Assembly (NCBI GenBank): GCA_028290545.1
Contig: JAQGJP010000072.1
Location: 1-35,893 of the forward strand
DNA: 35,893 nt
Direction of reading: 5' to 3'
Origin: Rhizobium sp.
GTDB taxonomy: Bacteria; Pseudomonadota; Alphaproteobacteria; Rhizobiales; Rhizobiaceae
The first letter of the stretch is position 1. Every line of letters starts with the position of its first letter. The translations under genes were made by a program, and so were the position numbers. Positions 8,590 through 15,023 of the stretch are shown in pieces. The notes beneath the pieces are model-generated. The model was not told where the DNA came from. It was given only the letters and a program-made list of their open reading frames with translations, and ran no database searches.

Positions 8590-9255
8590 TCATTCTGTTT
8601 TGGTGATCCTGTAGGCACACCGGCGAGATCCCTGAACAATATGGTCCGTCCTTTCGACTGTGGCCTGCGGCCCGAGCAGCGAGCGAAATATCTGCAGTTC
8701 CGCACGACAAAATCCTTGGCATTCGGTTGCGGCAGCACAGATGGGGCAGTGGTTTTCCACCAGCATCAAGTCTCCATTCTCCCCTTCCTGGACCTCGGCC
8801 ATATAACCTTCCTCTGTCCGCAGTTCGGCCAGAATCGCCACTCGGTCGGCCAGTTCCGGAATCTGGCGCATCGCATTGCCATAGGTTTCCATGGTTTCAT
8901 TCTCGCGGGTGGTGATGAGTGCGTCGAGTGCTTCCTGCCCCAATTGAGTGCGGATAGCTTGCAAAAGTTTTACGGTCAGCTCCGCGTGGGTATCGGGGAA
9001 CTGACTACTGGCCTTCGGAGTCAGCTGCCAGAATTGAGAAGGACGTCCGACCCCCCGGGAAACGAAATAGCTGTCGGTCAAACCTTCTGCAGCCAGTTGC
9101 ACAAGTTGCTGGCGCGCGGCTTCGGAACTGATTTTAAGAGCACTGCCCAGTGACGATGCCGTCTGCGGCCCTCGCGTCTTTAGCAACAGGAGAAGACGCT
9201 CGGCGGGAGCTCGTATCGTTCGACGCTCATATTTTTCCAAGATGTTTCTTGACAT
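8590..9255 (-). CDS. SufR/COG2345-like winged-helix regulator with C-terminal cysteine cluster
   Basis: A 221-residue protein. Residues 15-75 form a winged HTH (RAPAERLLLLLKTRGPQTASSLGSALKISSEAARQQLVQL, then GRPSQFWQL for the wing). The C-terminal part carries NHCPICAAATECQGFCRAE and a later RRCAYRI, giving five cysteines arranged as in SufR-type regulators that bind an Fe-S cluster. Such proteins usually repress their targets when the cluster is present and release on oxidation or iron loss. It is convergent with the FkbH gene and divergent from an amidohydrolase, so that amidohydrolase and its own gene are the likely targets; a dyad at 9267-9296 lies 12 bp before its start. Cluster type and signal are inference. 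Confidence 0.85.
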   Translation of the reverse strand: MSRNILEKYERRTIRAPAERLLLLLKTRGPQTASSLGSALKISSEAARQQLVQLAAEGLTDSYFVSRGVGRPSQFWQLTPKASSQFPDTHAELTVKLLQAIRTQLGQEALDALITTRENETMETYGNAMRQIPELADRVAILAELRTEEGYMAEVQEGENGDLMLVENHCPICAAATECQGFCRAELQIFRSLLGPQATVERTDHIVQGSRRCAYRITKTE

Positions 9256-9266
9256 ATTAATCTCAT

Positions 9267-9296
9267 CTATTTAGCAAGCATCAACTTTGTAAATAG
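9267..9296. promoter_or_regulatory. Inverted repeat, probable operator of the SufR-like regulator
   Basis: Two 12-bp arms, CTATTTAGCAAG at 9267-9278 and CTTTGTAAATAG at 9285-9296, are inverted repeats matching at 10 of 12 positions, with a 6-bp centre. The dyad ends 12 bp before the regulator's start codon, where a bound dimer would block its own transcription or translation start. It lies in the 293-bp divergent intergenic region and could also control the amidohydrolase. The repeat is read directly; binding by the neighbouring regulator is inference. Confidence 0.55.
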
Positions 9297-9548
9297 CAAT
9301 TCGGAACCCATTGCAAAGAAAAAGTCGTTCGATGGTCGACCTGGGCATCGCTACCCACGGTGCCCAGGAAAGCCATCTGTTCGAAAGATGTCATGCGCTT
9401 GGTGCCTCCGGCATCGAGCGTCAGCCGCAGTACCCTCGCTGAGGGAAGACGCGACCGAAAACCTGAAGAAATCATCGGGCCTGCATTGCGGCGCGGCTCA
9501 AACCTGAAATGCAAGAGCAAAACAAAGTAACTGTTAAGGACGTTGGGA

Positions 9549-11057
9549 ATGTGTATTTTTTGTCGATCGGCAAATGAATCGAGCTTGAATATATCGCGCA
9601 GAGGTCTGCTCAAAGGTGTAGCCGGTCTGGGTGCCCTGGGGGCTATGTCCTATTTCTCGAATTCTTCCGCCGCATTGGCCCAGACCGCCAGCCTGCCACG
9701 GCAGACGGGCGCGGAAGGGGTGCGTTACCTCATCCGCGGTGGATCCGTTCTCAGCATGGACGCTGCAGTCGGTGATCACGATGTTGCCGATGTGCTGATC
9801 GAAGGAAAGAAGATCCTGGCTATCGCGCCCCATATCGACGCGGGCGACGCAGCTGTAATCGATGCTGCAGGCCGCGTCGTCATGCCTGGCTTCATCGATA
9901 CACATCACCATCAGTTTGAAACTGCGCTGAGAAGTTTTCTGTCCAATGGTCTGCTGGCAGACAACGGGCAGGAAAACGGCTCGGTCAACTATATGGACTA
10001 CATCCTCGGCCGCTTTGCCAAGGTCTACCGCCCGGAAGACGTCTATATCTCGGAGCTATTCGGCTCTCTCAGCCAATTGGACGCTGGCGTCACGACCGTC
10101 CACGACGTTTCTCAGATCCATCATTCGCCGGCGCACACGGATGCGGCCATTCGCGGCATCAGCGAGTCGGGTCGGCGCGCCGCTTTTGGATATTTTGAAG
10201 GGCAGGGCAAGGACATGCGCCATCCGGAAGATGTGCGCCGCATAAAAGATGAGTACTTTGGCTCCAAGGACCAGCTGATGACCCTGGTTATGGGCGGTGA
10301 AGTCTACCTGCCTAATTTCGAGCGGGCCTGGCAACTGGGCCGGGAACTCGACCTGCCGATCGCGGCACATGTCGTTGGTGGTGCGATTAATCTGCCTTTC
10401 GAGCAGATGGCGGGAGAAGGCAAGCTTGGACCCGATAACCTGTTCTTTCACATGACAGGTCAAGATGACGCGGCTTGGAGGATAGCTGCAGACACGGGGG
10501 TCGGGCTGTCCTTTGCCGTACCCATTGAGATGACGATGCGTCACGGCACTCCGCCGCTCATAAAGGCTGTATCGATGGGAATGAAACCATCGCTCAGCAC
10601 TGATGTCGAATGCACAATGTCGGCTGACTTCTTTACGCAAATGCGATCGGCAATGACCCTGCAAAGGGCGCTCGTCAACCAAGCGGCGATCGACGGAAAA
10701 AATGATCTGCCAGCATTGCTCACCGACCGGGACGTCATAGAATTCGCCACGGTCAATGGTGCCAAGGCACTCTGGCTGGATGATAAAGTCGGCACGCTGA
10801 CGCCCGGCAAGGAAGCTGATATTGTGCTCCTGGACGGAACCGCGCTCAATGTCGCTCCCATCAACAGTGTTCCCGGTGCTGTCGTGACGCTGATGGACCG
10901 AACCAACGTCGAGACAGTGATCGTTGCTGGCAAAATTCGCAAATGGCAGGGGCAGTTGCTCGACGCAGATATCGATGGACTGCGTACAAAACTGGTCGCC
11001 TCCCGCGACTATTTGTTTGAGACGGCAAATATCGAACAGGATTTGTTTCACAAATAA
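9549..11057 (+). CDS. Tat-exported metal-dependent amidohydrolase (chlorohydrolase/cytosine-deaminase-like)
   Basis: A 502-residue protein. Residues 16-23 (SRRGLLKG) followed by a hydrophobic stretch to about residue 45 (AALAQ) form a twin-arginine signal peptide, so the folded metalloenzyme is predicted to be periplasmic. The amidohydrolase metal site is complete: His119 and His121 (DTHHHQ), His274 (AAHVVGG), His301 (FFHMTG) and Asp352 (STDVE), the pattern of the AtzA/TrzN/SsnA-type single-metal branch. The N- and C-terminal beta-sandwich pieces (LIRGGSVLSMD; GKEADIVLLDG) flank the barrel. The ATG at 9549 has AAGGA 8 bp upstream; a TTG two codons earlier is unlikely. It is divergent from the SufR-like regulator. 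The substrate (deamination or dechlorination of a heterocycle, or amide hydrolysis) cannot be read. A Tat signal on this family is less common than the cytoplasmic form. Confidence 0.9.
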   Translation: MCIFCRSANESSLNISRRGLLKGVAGLGALGAMSYFSNSSAALAQTASLPRQTGAEGVRYLIRGGSVLSMDAAVGDHDVADVLIEGKKILAIAPHIDAGDAAVIDAAGRVVMPGFIDTHHHQFETALRSFLSNGLLADNGQENGSVNYMDYILGRFAKVYRPEDVYISELFGSLSQLDAGVTTVHDVSQIHHSPAHTDAAIRGISESGRRAAFGYFEGQGKDMRHPEDVRRIKDEYFGSKDQLMTLVMGGEVYLPNFERAWQLGRELDLPIAAHVVGGAINLPFEQMAGEGKLGPDNLFFHMTGQDDAAWRIAADTGVGLSFAVPIEMTMRHGTPPLIKAVSMGMKPSLSTDVECTMSADFFTQMRSAMTLQRALVNQAAIDGKNDLPALLTDRDVIEFATVNGAKALWLDDKVGTLTPGKEADIVLLDGTALNVAPINSVPGAVVTLMDRTNVETVIVAGKIRKWQGQLLDADIDGLRTKLVASRDYLFETANIEQDLFHK

Positions 11058-11064
11058 CCATATT

Positions 11065-11098
11065 TGAATCAAGGGTGTGGGGTCACACCCTTGATTCA
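11065..11098. terminator. Perfect 15-bp hairpin after the amidohydrolase gene
   Basis: TGAATCAAGGGTGTG at 11065-11079 and its exact reverse complement at 11084-11098 enclose a GGGT loop, starting 8 bp after the amidohydrolase stop. There is no T-run on the plus-strand side, so it is either a stable 3' mRNA hairpin or an atypical terminator. It may serve both directions, because the next genes run leftward. Confidence 0.6.
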
Positions 11099-11232
11099 GC
11101 GAGTAAACCTCGCCCGGTTTGCCGGCCATGCCTCTGAACAGCGGCACGGCCACAACCAGCGGCCAATTGCGTTCGACCGCGACCGAGAGATCGTAGTTCC
11201 ACCTTGTTGTGGCCCCGGTGAGACTTAGCACC

Positions 11233-11366
11233 GAGGGCTCTCTCGACCAGCCGGTACTTAAGGTTGATATCCTGGGCAATCTGCCGCCAAAGATCGATGG
11301 AGATGCCCGTCCAAGTGCCGCCGATGGTTTGATGGCGAAACGCGGAGCTTCTTTGGTGCCAACCAA
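11233..11366 (-). pseudogene. Frameshifted fragment of a family-3 solute-binding-protein-like gene
   Basis: On the minus strand, VGTKEAPRFAIK is encoded at about 11363-11328. In a different frame, at 11322-11233, the sequence reads GGTWTGISIDLWRQIAQD then INLKYRLVERAL. Together they match the start of an SBP_bac_3 domain (amino-acid-binding proteins or ligand-gated channel domains: xVGTKEAPPFA...GxWxGxSIDLWRxIA). The 5 bases between the two segments fit a one-base frameshift. No signal peptide or remaining domain is found around it, so this is a decayed remnant between the amidohydrolase and the LuxR-type gene. The family match is by eye. Confidence 0.6.
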
Positions 11367-11415
11367 GAACTCGCAGTGGTGGGCAAAGCCAACACGATCC
11401 GGTTCACAAAGCCGC

Positions 11416-12165
11416 CTAATCGACCAGCCCGCGTCGGATCGCCTCTGCGACCGCCTGGCAACGATTTGCCGCGTTCAGCTTCTTCACCGCCGATTTGATA
11501 TAGCTATTGACCGTCATGATCTGGTAGCCGCTGCGCGCTGCGATGTCTTCACTTGTCAAGCCATCGCTCGCATATTGCAGACACAAAATCTCGCCGGACG
11601 ACAAATTGTGCTGCTGGGCGGCGAACCGCTTCATTAATGGCTTCGTCATCGCGGTGTGCAGCGGTTGAGCGACGAATGACAGGAATTGCATCTCATCATT
11701 GCTAAAACGAACATTTCTTGTAAGCACAACACAGCCATAGACCGTGTCGCCCCGGCTGATCGGGAAGACCGTGCGGTTGTGAATGTCGAAGCGTTGCATC
11801 AAATCCCTGAGGCCTGAGGCCGGCGTAGAGAGATCATATGCCTCTTCTTCTGTTATAACTTTTCCGCGCTGCCTGCTGTGGATCGCAACGGGGTCCCCGA
11901 GGTAGAAATCCCTGCCAAAATATGACTCCAGCATAAGCGGTGGCATATCGGAATCGACCGATCGGCCCGTGCTGAACTGGAACCCATCAATATCCAGTCC
12001 GCCAATGGCGATATAGTCAAACGCGATCGCTTCCCGCAGCGTCTCTGTCAAGAAATTTAGCCGAAGATGCCTGTGTGCTGGCAAAGATTGTAGATCCGGG
12101 AAAGGATCCAACACACCCGGTTCTAGAATTGAAAACGGAACCACAGCCATATTCGTACACGCCAC
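11416..12165 (-). CDS. LuxR-family transcriptional regulator (autoinducer-binding-domain type, solo)
   Basis: A 249-residue protein. The C-terminal GerE/LuxR helix-turn-helix is clear (LSSGEILCLQYASDGLTSEDIAARSGYQIMTVNSYIKSAVKKL). The N-terminal two-thirds align with the autoinducer-binding domain through SYFGRDFYLGDPV, which keeps the Tyr, Asp and Pro equivalent to TraR Tyr61, Asp70 and Pro71. The position of TraR Trp57 is Met and that of Trp85 is Glu, so a classical acyl-homoserine-lactone pocket is doubtful. There is no luxI-type synthase in the window. The GTG at 12165 has TTGGA upstream; an ATG at 12150 is the alternative. It lies 81 bp downstream of the GGDEF-EAL gene on the same strand, so co-transcription is possible. 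Target and ligand are unknown. Confidence 0.87.
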   Translation of the reverse strand: MACTNMAVVPFSILEPGVLDPFPDLQSLPAHRHLRLNFLTETLREAIAFDYIAIGGLDIDGFQFSTGRSVDSDMPPLMLESYFGRDFYLGDPVAIHSRQRGKVITEEEAYDLSTPASGLRDLMQRFDIHNRTVFPISRGDTVYGCVVLTRNVRFSNDEMQFLSFVAQPLHTAMTKPLMKRFAAQQHNLSSGEILCLQYASDGLTSEDIAARSGYQIMTVNSYIKSAVKKLNAANRCQAVAEAIRRGLVD

Positions 12166-12246
12166 TAACGTCCAAAAACCGCTTCGCCCACCGGACGCTG
12201 TGGTGGTCTATGCAAAGACCCACTTTCTGTAAAATCATTTTTCGTC

Positions 12247-13881
12247 TCATCCAACGTTTAGATAGCGCAAGAACGATAGCTGCTCCTGCGCAACCGGCCG
12301 ACCGAAAAGATACCCCTGAACCTCGTTGCACCCCTCAGCTTTCAGCCACCTCAGCTGCTCATTCGTTTCCACGCCTTCGGCAGTCATGATCATATCCAGC
12401 GATCGCAACAGTCCTCCGACAGCATGGGTGATCGCCTCGGCGTGTTTCGATGAACCGATGCTCTCGATGAAGGAACGATCGACTTTCACCTTGTCGAATG
12501 GGAAGCTTCGCAGATAGCTCAGAGACGAGAAGCCGGTGCCGAAGTCGTCAAGTGCGACCGCAACGCCCAGCCGCTTGATTCTCTCAAGCAATTCCAGGTT
12601 CGCGGCATTCTCCTGCAGCAGCAGCGACTCGGTGATCTCCACGGTGAGCCGAGCTGGCCTCAGTCCCGACGCCTCCAGCGACCGAGCGATCACCTGAGGG
12701 AGCATCGCATTTCTAAACTGAATCGGTGAGACGTTGACCGCGACGGAAATCTCTTGCGGCCATGCTGCCGCGTCATGGCACGCTTTCGCCAGGGCCCACT
12801 CGCCTATACGCAAAATCTGCCCGGTTTCTTCAGCGAGCGGAATGAATTCGCTGGGCGCTATGAGACCCAGCGTCGGATGCTGCCAGCGAAGCAGCGCCTC
12901 GCAGCTGCATATTTTATTTGATTCGAGGTCCACCAATGGCTGGTAAAACAGGCGGAACTCGCCTTCTTCTATCGCGGTTTCCAAGTCCTGTTTGAGCGCT
13001 TGACGCGCTACGAGCTGTTCTTCCATGCTTGCCTCAAATAGACGGACGCGACTTCCACCTTCAAACTTGGCACGGTAAAGGGCTATGTCGGCCAGTCGGA
13101 GCAGGTCGTCACCCGCCAAAGCATCGTCCGGCATCAGCGCTATTCCGACACAAGCCCCGATCGAATGACAGACACCGCCGGCTTCGACAGGATCTTCCAA
13201 TATTCCGATCAGCCCCGATGCGATCCTGCCGGCGTTTTCCGCATCAGCAACATCCAGGGCCAGTACGGCGAATTCATCACCGCCAAAACGCGCGACGATA
13301 TCTCCTCTGCGTGCCCATGAAAGCATTCTCTGAGCCAGAATTTTCAGGAGTTGATCACCAACATCGTGGCCGTAAACATCGTTTATCTGTTTGAAACCAT
13401 TCAAATCGAGCATGAGCACGGCATGTGTCGGTCCGCGAGGCGGAAGTGCTTTGATCACCCCACCCAGATGATCATCAAACAGGCGGCGATTTGGAAGGCT
13501 TGTCAGCGCGTCGTGATGGGCGAGGTGACGAGCACAATGTTCCGCATTCACCCGCCGCTCGATTTCCTTTTTTTGCGAGTAATATTGTTTAAATCCGATT
13601 GTCAGCAGCCCTATAGCGATAACAACTGCGCCCATGAGTGCCTTATCAAGCTCTGCATTGGCTTGCCTAGAGTTCATCGCTCCTTGGCCGACCACCACGT
13701 CGATTGCCCAAGCGCAATAAAATACAAAGCACAACAGGAGACCAACGAAGCCGCGGTACCAGAATCGCGTTTGGATATCGGCGAACCTGTGAAGGGTGAG
13801 CATGTCGCGAAGGCGCCGACGCTGAACACGACGCGACGGTTGACGGCCCGGGGCATGAGCCCGCGAAATCCCTGAAAACAT
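12247..13881 (-). CDS. Membrane-bound GGDEF-EAL cyclic-di-GMP turnover protein
   Basis: A 544-residue protein. Two transmembrane segments (GFVGLLLCFVFYCAWAIDVV near residues 44-63 and LMGAVVIAIGLLTIGF near 83-98) enclose a short periplasmic loop too small for a typical sensor domain. The GGDEF domain has an intact RFGGDEF active site and an RRGD inhibitory (I-site) motif five residues before it. The EAL domain keeps EALLRW, NVSPIQF, VEITES, DDFGTGFSSL and AEGVE, all needed for metal binding and hydrolysis. Both diguanylate cyclase and phosphodiesterase activities are therefore possible. The ATG at 13881 has AAGG 7 bp upstream. The LuxR-type gene follows. The protein resembles many rhizobial bifunctional proteins; no input domain beyond the membrane part is seen. 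Confidence 0.94.
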   Translation of the reverse strand: MFSGISRAHAPGRQPSRRVQRRRLRDMLTLHRFADIQTRFWYRGFVGLLLCFVFYCAWAIDVVVGQGAMNSRQANAELDKALMGAVVIAIGLLTIGFKQYYSQKKEIERRVNAEHCARHLAHHDALTSLPNRRLFDDHLGGVIKALPPRGPTHAVLMLDLNGFKQINDVYGHDVGDQLLKILAQRMLSWARRGDIVARFGGDEFAVLALDVADAENAGRIASGLIGILEDPVEAGGVCHSIGACVGIALMPDDALAGDDLLRLADIALYRAKFEGGSRVRLFEASMEEQLVARQALKQDLETAIEEGEFRLFYQPLVDLESNKICSCEALLRWQHPTLGLIAPSEFIPLAEETGQILRIGEWALAKACHDAAAWPQEISVAVNVSPIQFRNAMLPQVIARSLEASGLRPARLTVEITESLLLQENAANLELLERIKRLGVAVALDDFGTGFSSLSYLRSFPFDKVKVDRSFIESIGSSKHAEAITHAVGGLLRSLDMIMTAEGVETNEQLRWLKAEGCNEVQGYLFGRPVAQEQLSFLRYLNVG

Positions 13882-14108
13882 ATTTAGCCTTATTCGTATG
13901 AAAGTTGGGGATGAGATTGCTGTGAGAAGCGGAAACGCTGTTTCGACAGCATCGCTAAAAGGTGGGTGGAGTTACTAAGAAAATGTTAACCGCAGACGCC
14001 TCAGGCATAGAATATGATACAATTCGTTTTAATCTTACAGTCGATCCGGACGAACCCGGGCGCTAATATGCACGACTCTCAGGCAGTCTGGTCAAATTTA
14101 GCTGAAGG

Positions 14109-14125
14109 TTCACGAATGCGTGAAC
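14109..14125. repeat. Palindromic element, copy 1
   Basis: TTCACGAATGCGTGAAC: the arms TTCACG and CGTGAA are perfectly complementary around AATG. It is followed by a similar tail (TGTCGGAtTA) as in copy 2. It could be a protein-binding site or a small mobile-repeat end. Confidence 0.55.
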
Positions 14126-14286
14126 TCCTGTCGGATTAGCCTGGACCCGGCGGAGTAAAGCCTGATGACAGGGGCCTCCGCATTCTCCTGGTCAGGTTGA
14201 CCCCACCGCGTGCTGCGGACGAACAGTTCGACCTGCCAAATTTCCAAGCTCTCCAATTCATTGCTGTTGCAGCTAATTTGTATCTT

Positions 14287-14320
14287 ATCTTTCTATTATA
14301 CAGATCTTTCTATTATACAG
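14287..14320. repeat. Tandem duplication of a 17-bp unit
   Basis: ATCTTTCTATTATACAG occurs twice head-to-tail (14287-14303 and 14304-14320) without mismatch. The AT-rich unit is unlike its surroundings. A recent slippage duplication is the simplest reading. Confidence 0.7.
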
Positions 14321-14719
14321 ATTTGTGTGCGGCGACTCCCCAGCTACATCCAACCTGTTGTCGTCATTTACCGCCTGCCGGGCACCGCGAGTTGGCCTGC
14401 TTCTGCAATTTCGTTCGACATTCAATCTCTCGCGGAAGCGACGCGGAACGCGAGATGCCAATTTGACATGGCTGAGGTGGACAAAATGCATTAGTCGAAA
14501 TTTCGATAGAGATTTATGTACTCGCCGGCAACAAAGGGCTGATGCATTCTCGCCACGCCCGTCCTCCTGCCCTTTCAATCCGTCGTTCTGCAGATGGACC
14601 GAGTGCCACCGGTTTGACCCGCTTTTCTCGAAGTCTCGCGCAGGCGAGAGGGGATCAGCTTGAGTTGGAGAACACTGAATGTCTGACAACCGGGATTCCG
14701 TGTTATAATCTCAAGTGGT

Positions 14720-14736
14720 TTCACGAATGCGTGAAC
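14720..14736. repeat. Palindromic element, copy 2
   Basis: The same 17 bases as copy 1 (TTCACGAATGCGTGAAC), again followed by a related tail (GCGTCGGAgTAA). It lies about 12 bp after a TATAAT-like hexamer at 14704-14709 and about 290 bp before the MCP start. Confidence 0.55.
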
Positions 14737-14918
14737 GTGCGTCGGAGTAACTTGGCATTAACCTTTGAGCCCTATTTATATTCGACATAACGGTGCGTTC
14801 GGCGTCGGCGGCAACGCTGCGATCAACGCCCGAAGTGATGATCGTTAGCACAAGCCTGGCAGCGCTCTGCTGCTTCCCATCCGACAATTTTCCGCCGGAG
14901 CCCAGCTTCAGACAGTAA

Positions 14919-14940
14919 CACAAAGCCACGCGGCTTTGTG
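14919..14940 (+). other. 9-bp perfect hairpin in the MCP leader
   Basis: CACAAAGCC at 14919-14927 pairs exactly with GGCTTTGTG at 14932-14940 around an ACGC loop. It lies 83 bp before the MCP start codon. There is no T-run after it, so a leader RNA structure or a protein site is more likely than a terminator. Confidence 0.5.
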
Positions 14941-14991
14941 CCCGCATTCCCGTCGCGCAACGAGCTGCTTTTGGATCAAAAGCGGCCCATG

Positions 14992-15018
14992 CGTCCTTTT
15001 GCCATCCGCCCAAGGACG
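14992..15018 (+). promoter_or_regulatory. Possible Shine-Dalgarno-sequestering hairpin of the MCP gene
   Basis: CGTCCTT at 14992-14998 is complementary to AAGGACG at 15012-15018, and the latter contains the MCP Shine-Dalgarno (AAGGA, 15012-15016) placed 7 bp before the ATG at 15024. The 7-bp stem with a 13-nt loop would hide the ribosome site when folded. The complementarity is directly visible; a regulatory role is inference and the stem is short. Confidence 0.4.
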
Positions 15019-15023
15019 GACCC

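Larger units (their letters stand above)
13882..15023. other. 1.1-kb non-coding stretch between the GGDEF-EAL gene and the MCP gene
   Basis: No ORF here resembles a known protein. The stretch contains two near-identical palindromes about 610 bp apart, a tandem 17-bp duplication and two hairpins close to the MCP start (listed separately). A possible promoter for the MCP is TTGGCA at 14752-14757 with TTATAT at 14776-14781 (18-bp spacer), which would give a leader of about 240 nt. That promoter is only a consensus-like match. Confidence 0.5.

Noticed and set aside
10056..11366. 436-codon minus-strand frame under the amidohydrolase
   Set aside because: Most of it is the shadow of the amidohydrolase gene, whose complete metal site is on the plus strand. 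Only its beginning (about 11363-11328) carries protein-like sequence, which I list as the solute-binding-protein remnant.
14197..14689. Several overlapping short frames upstream of the MCP gene
   Set aside because: They are Arg/Cys/Ser-rich, lack ribosome sites, and include repeats, consistent with non-coding DNA.
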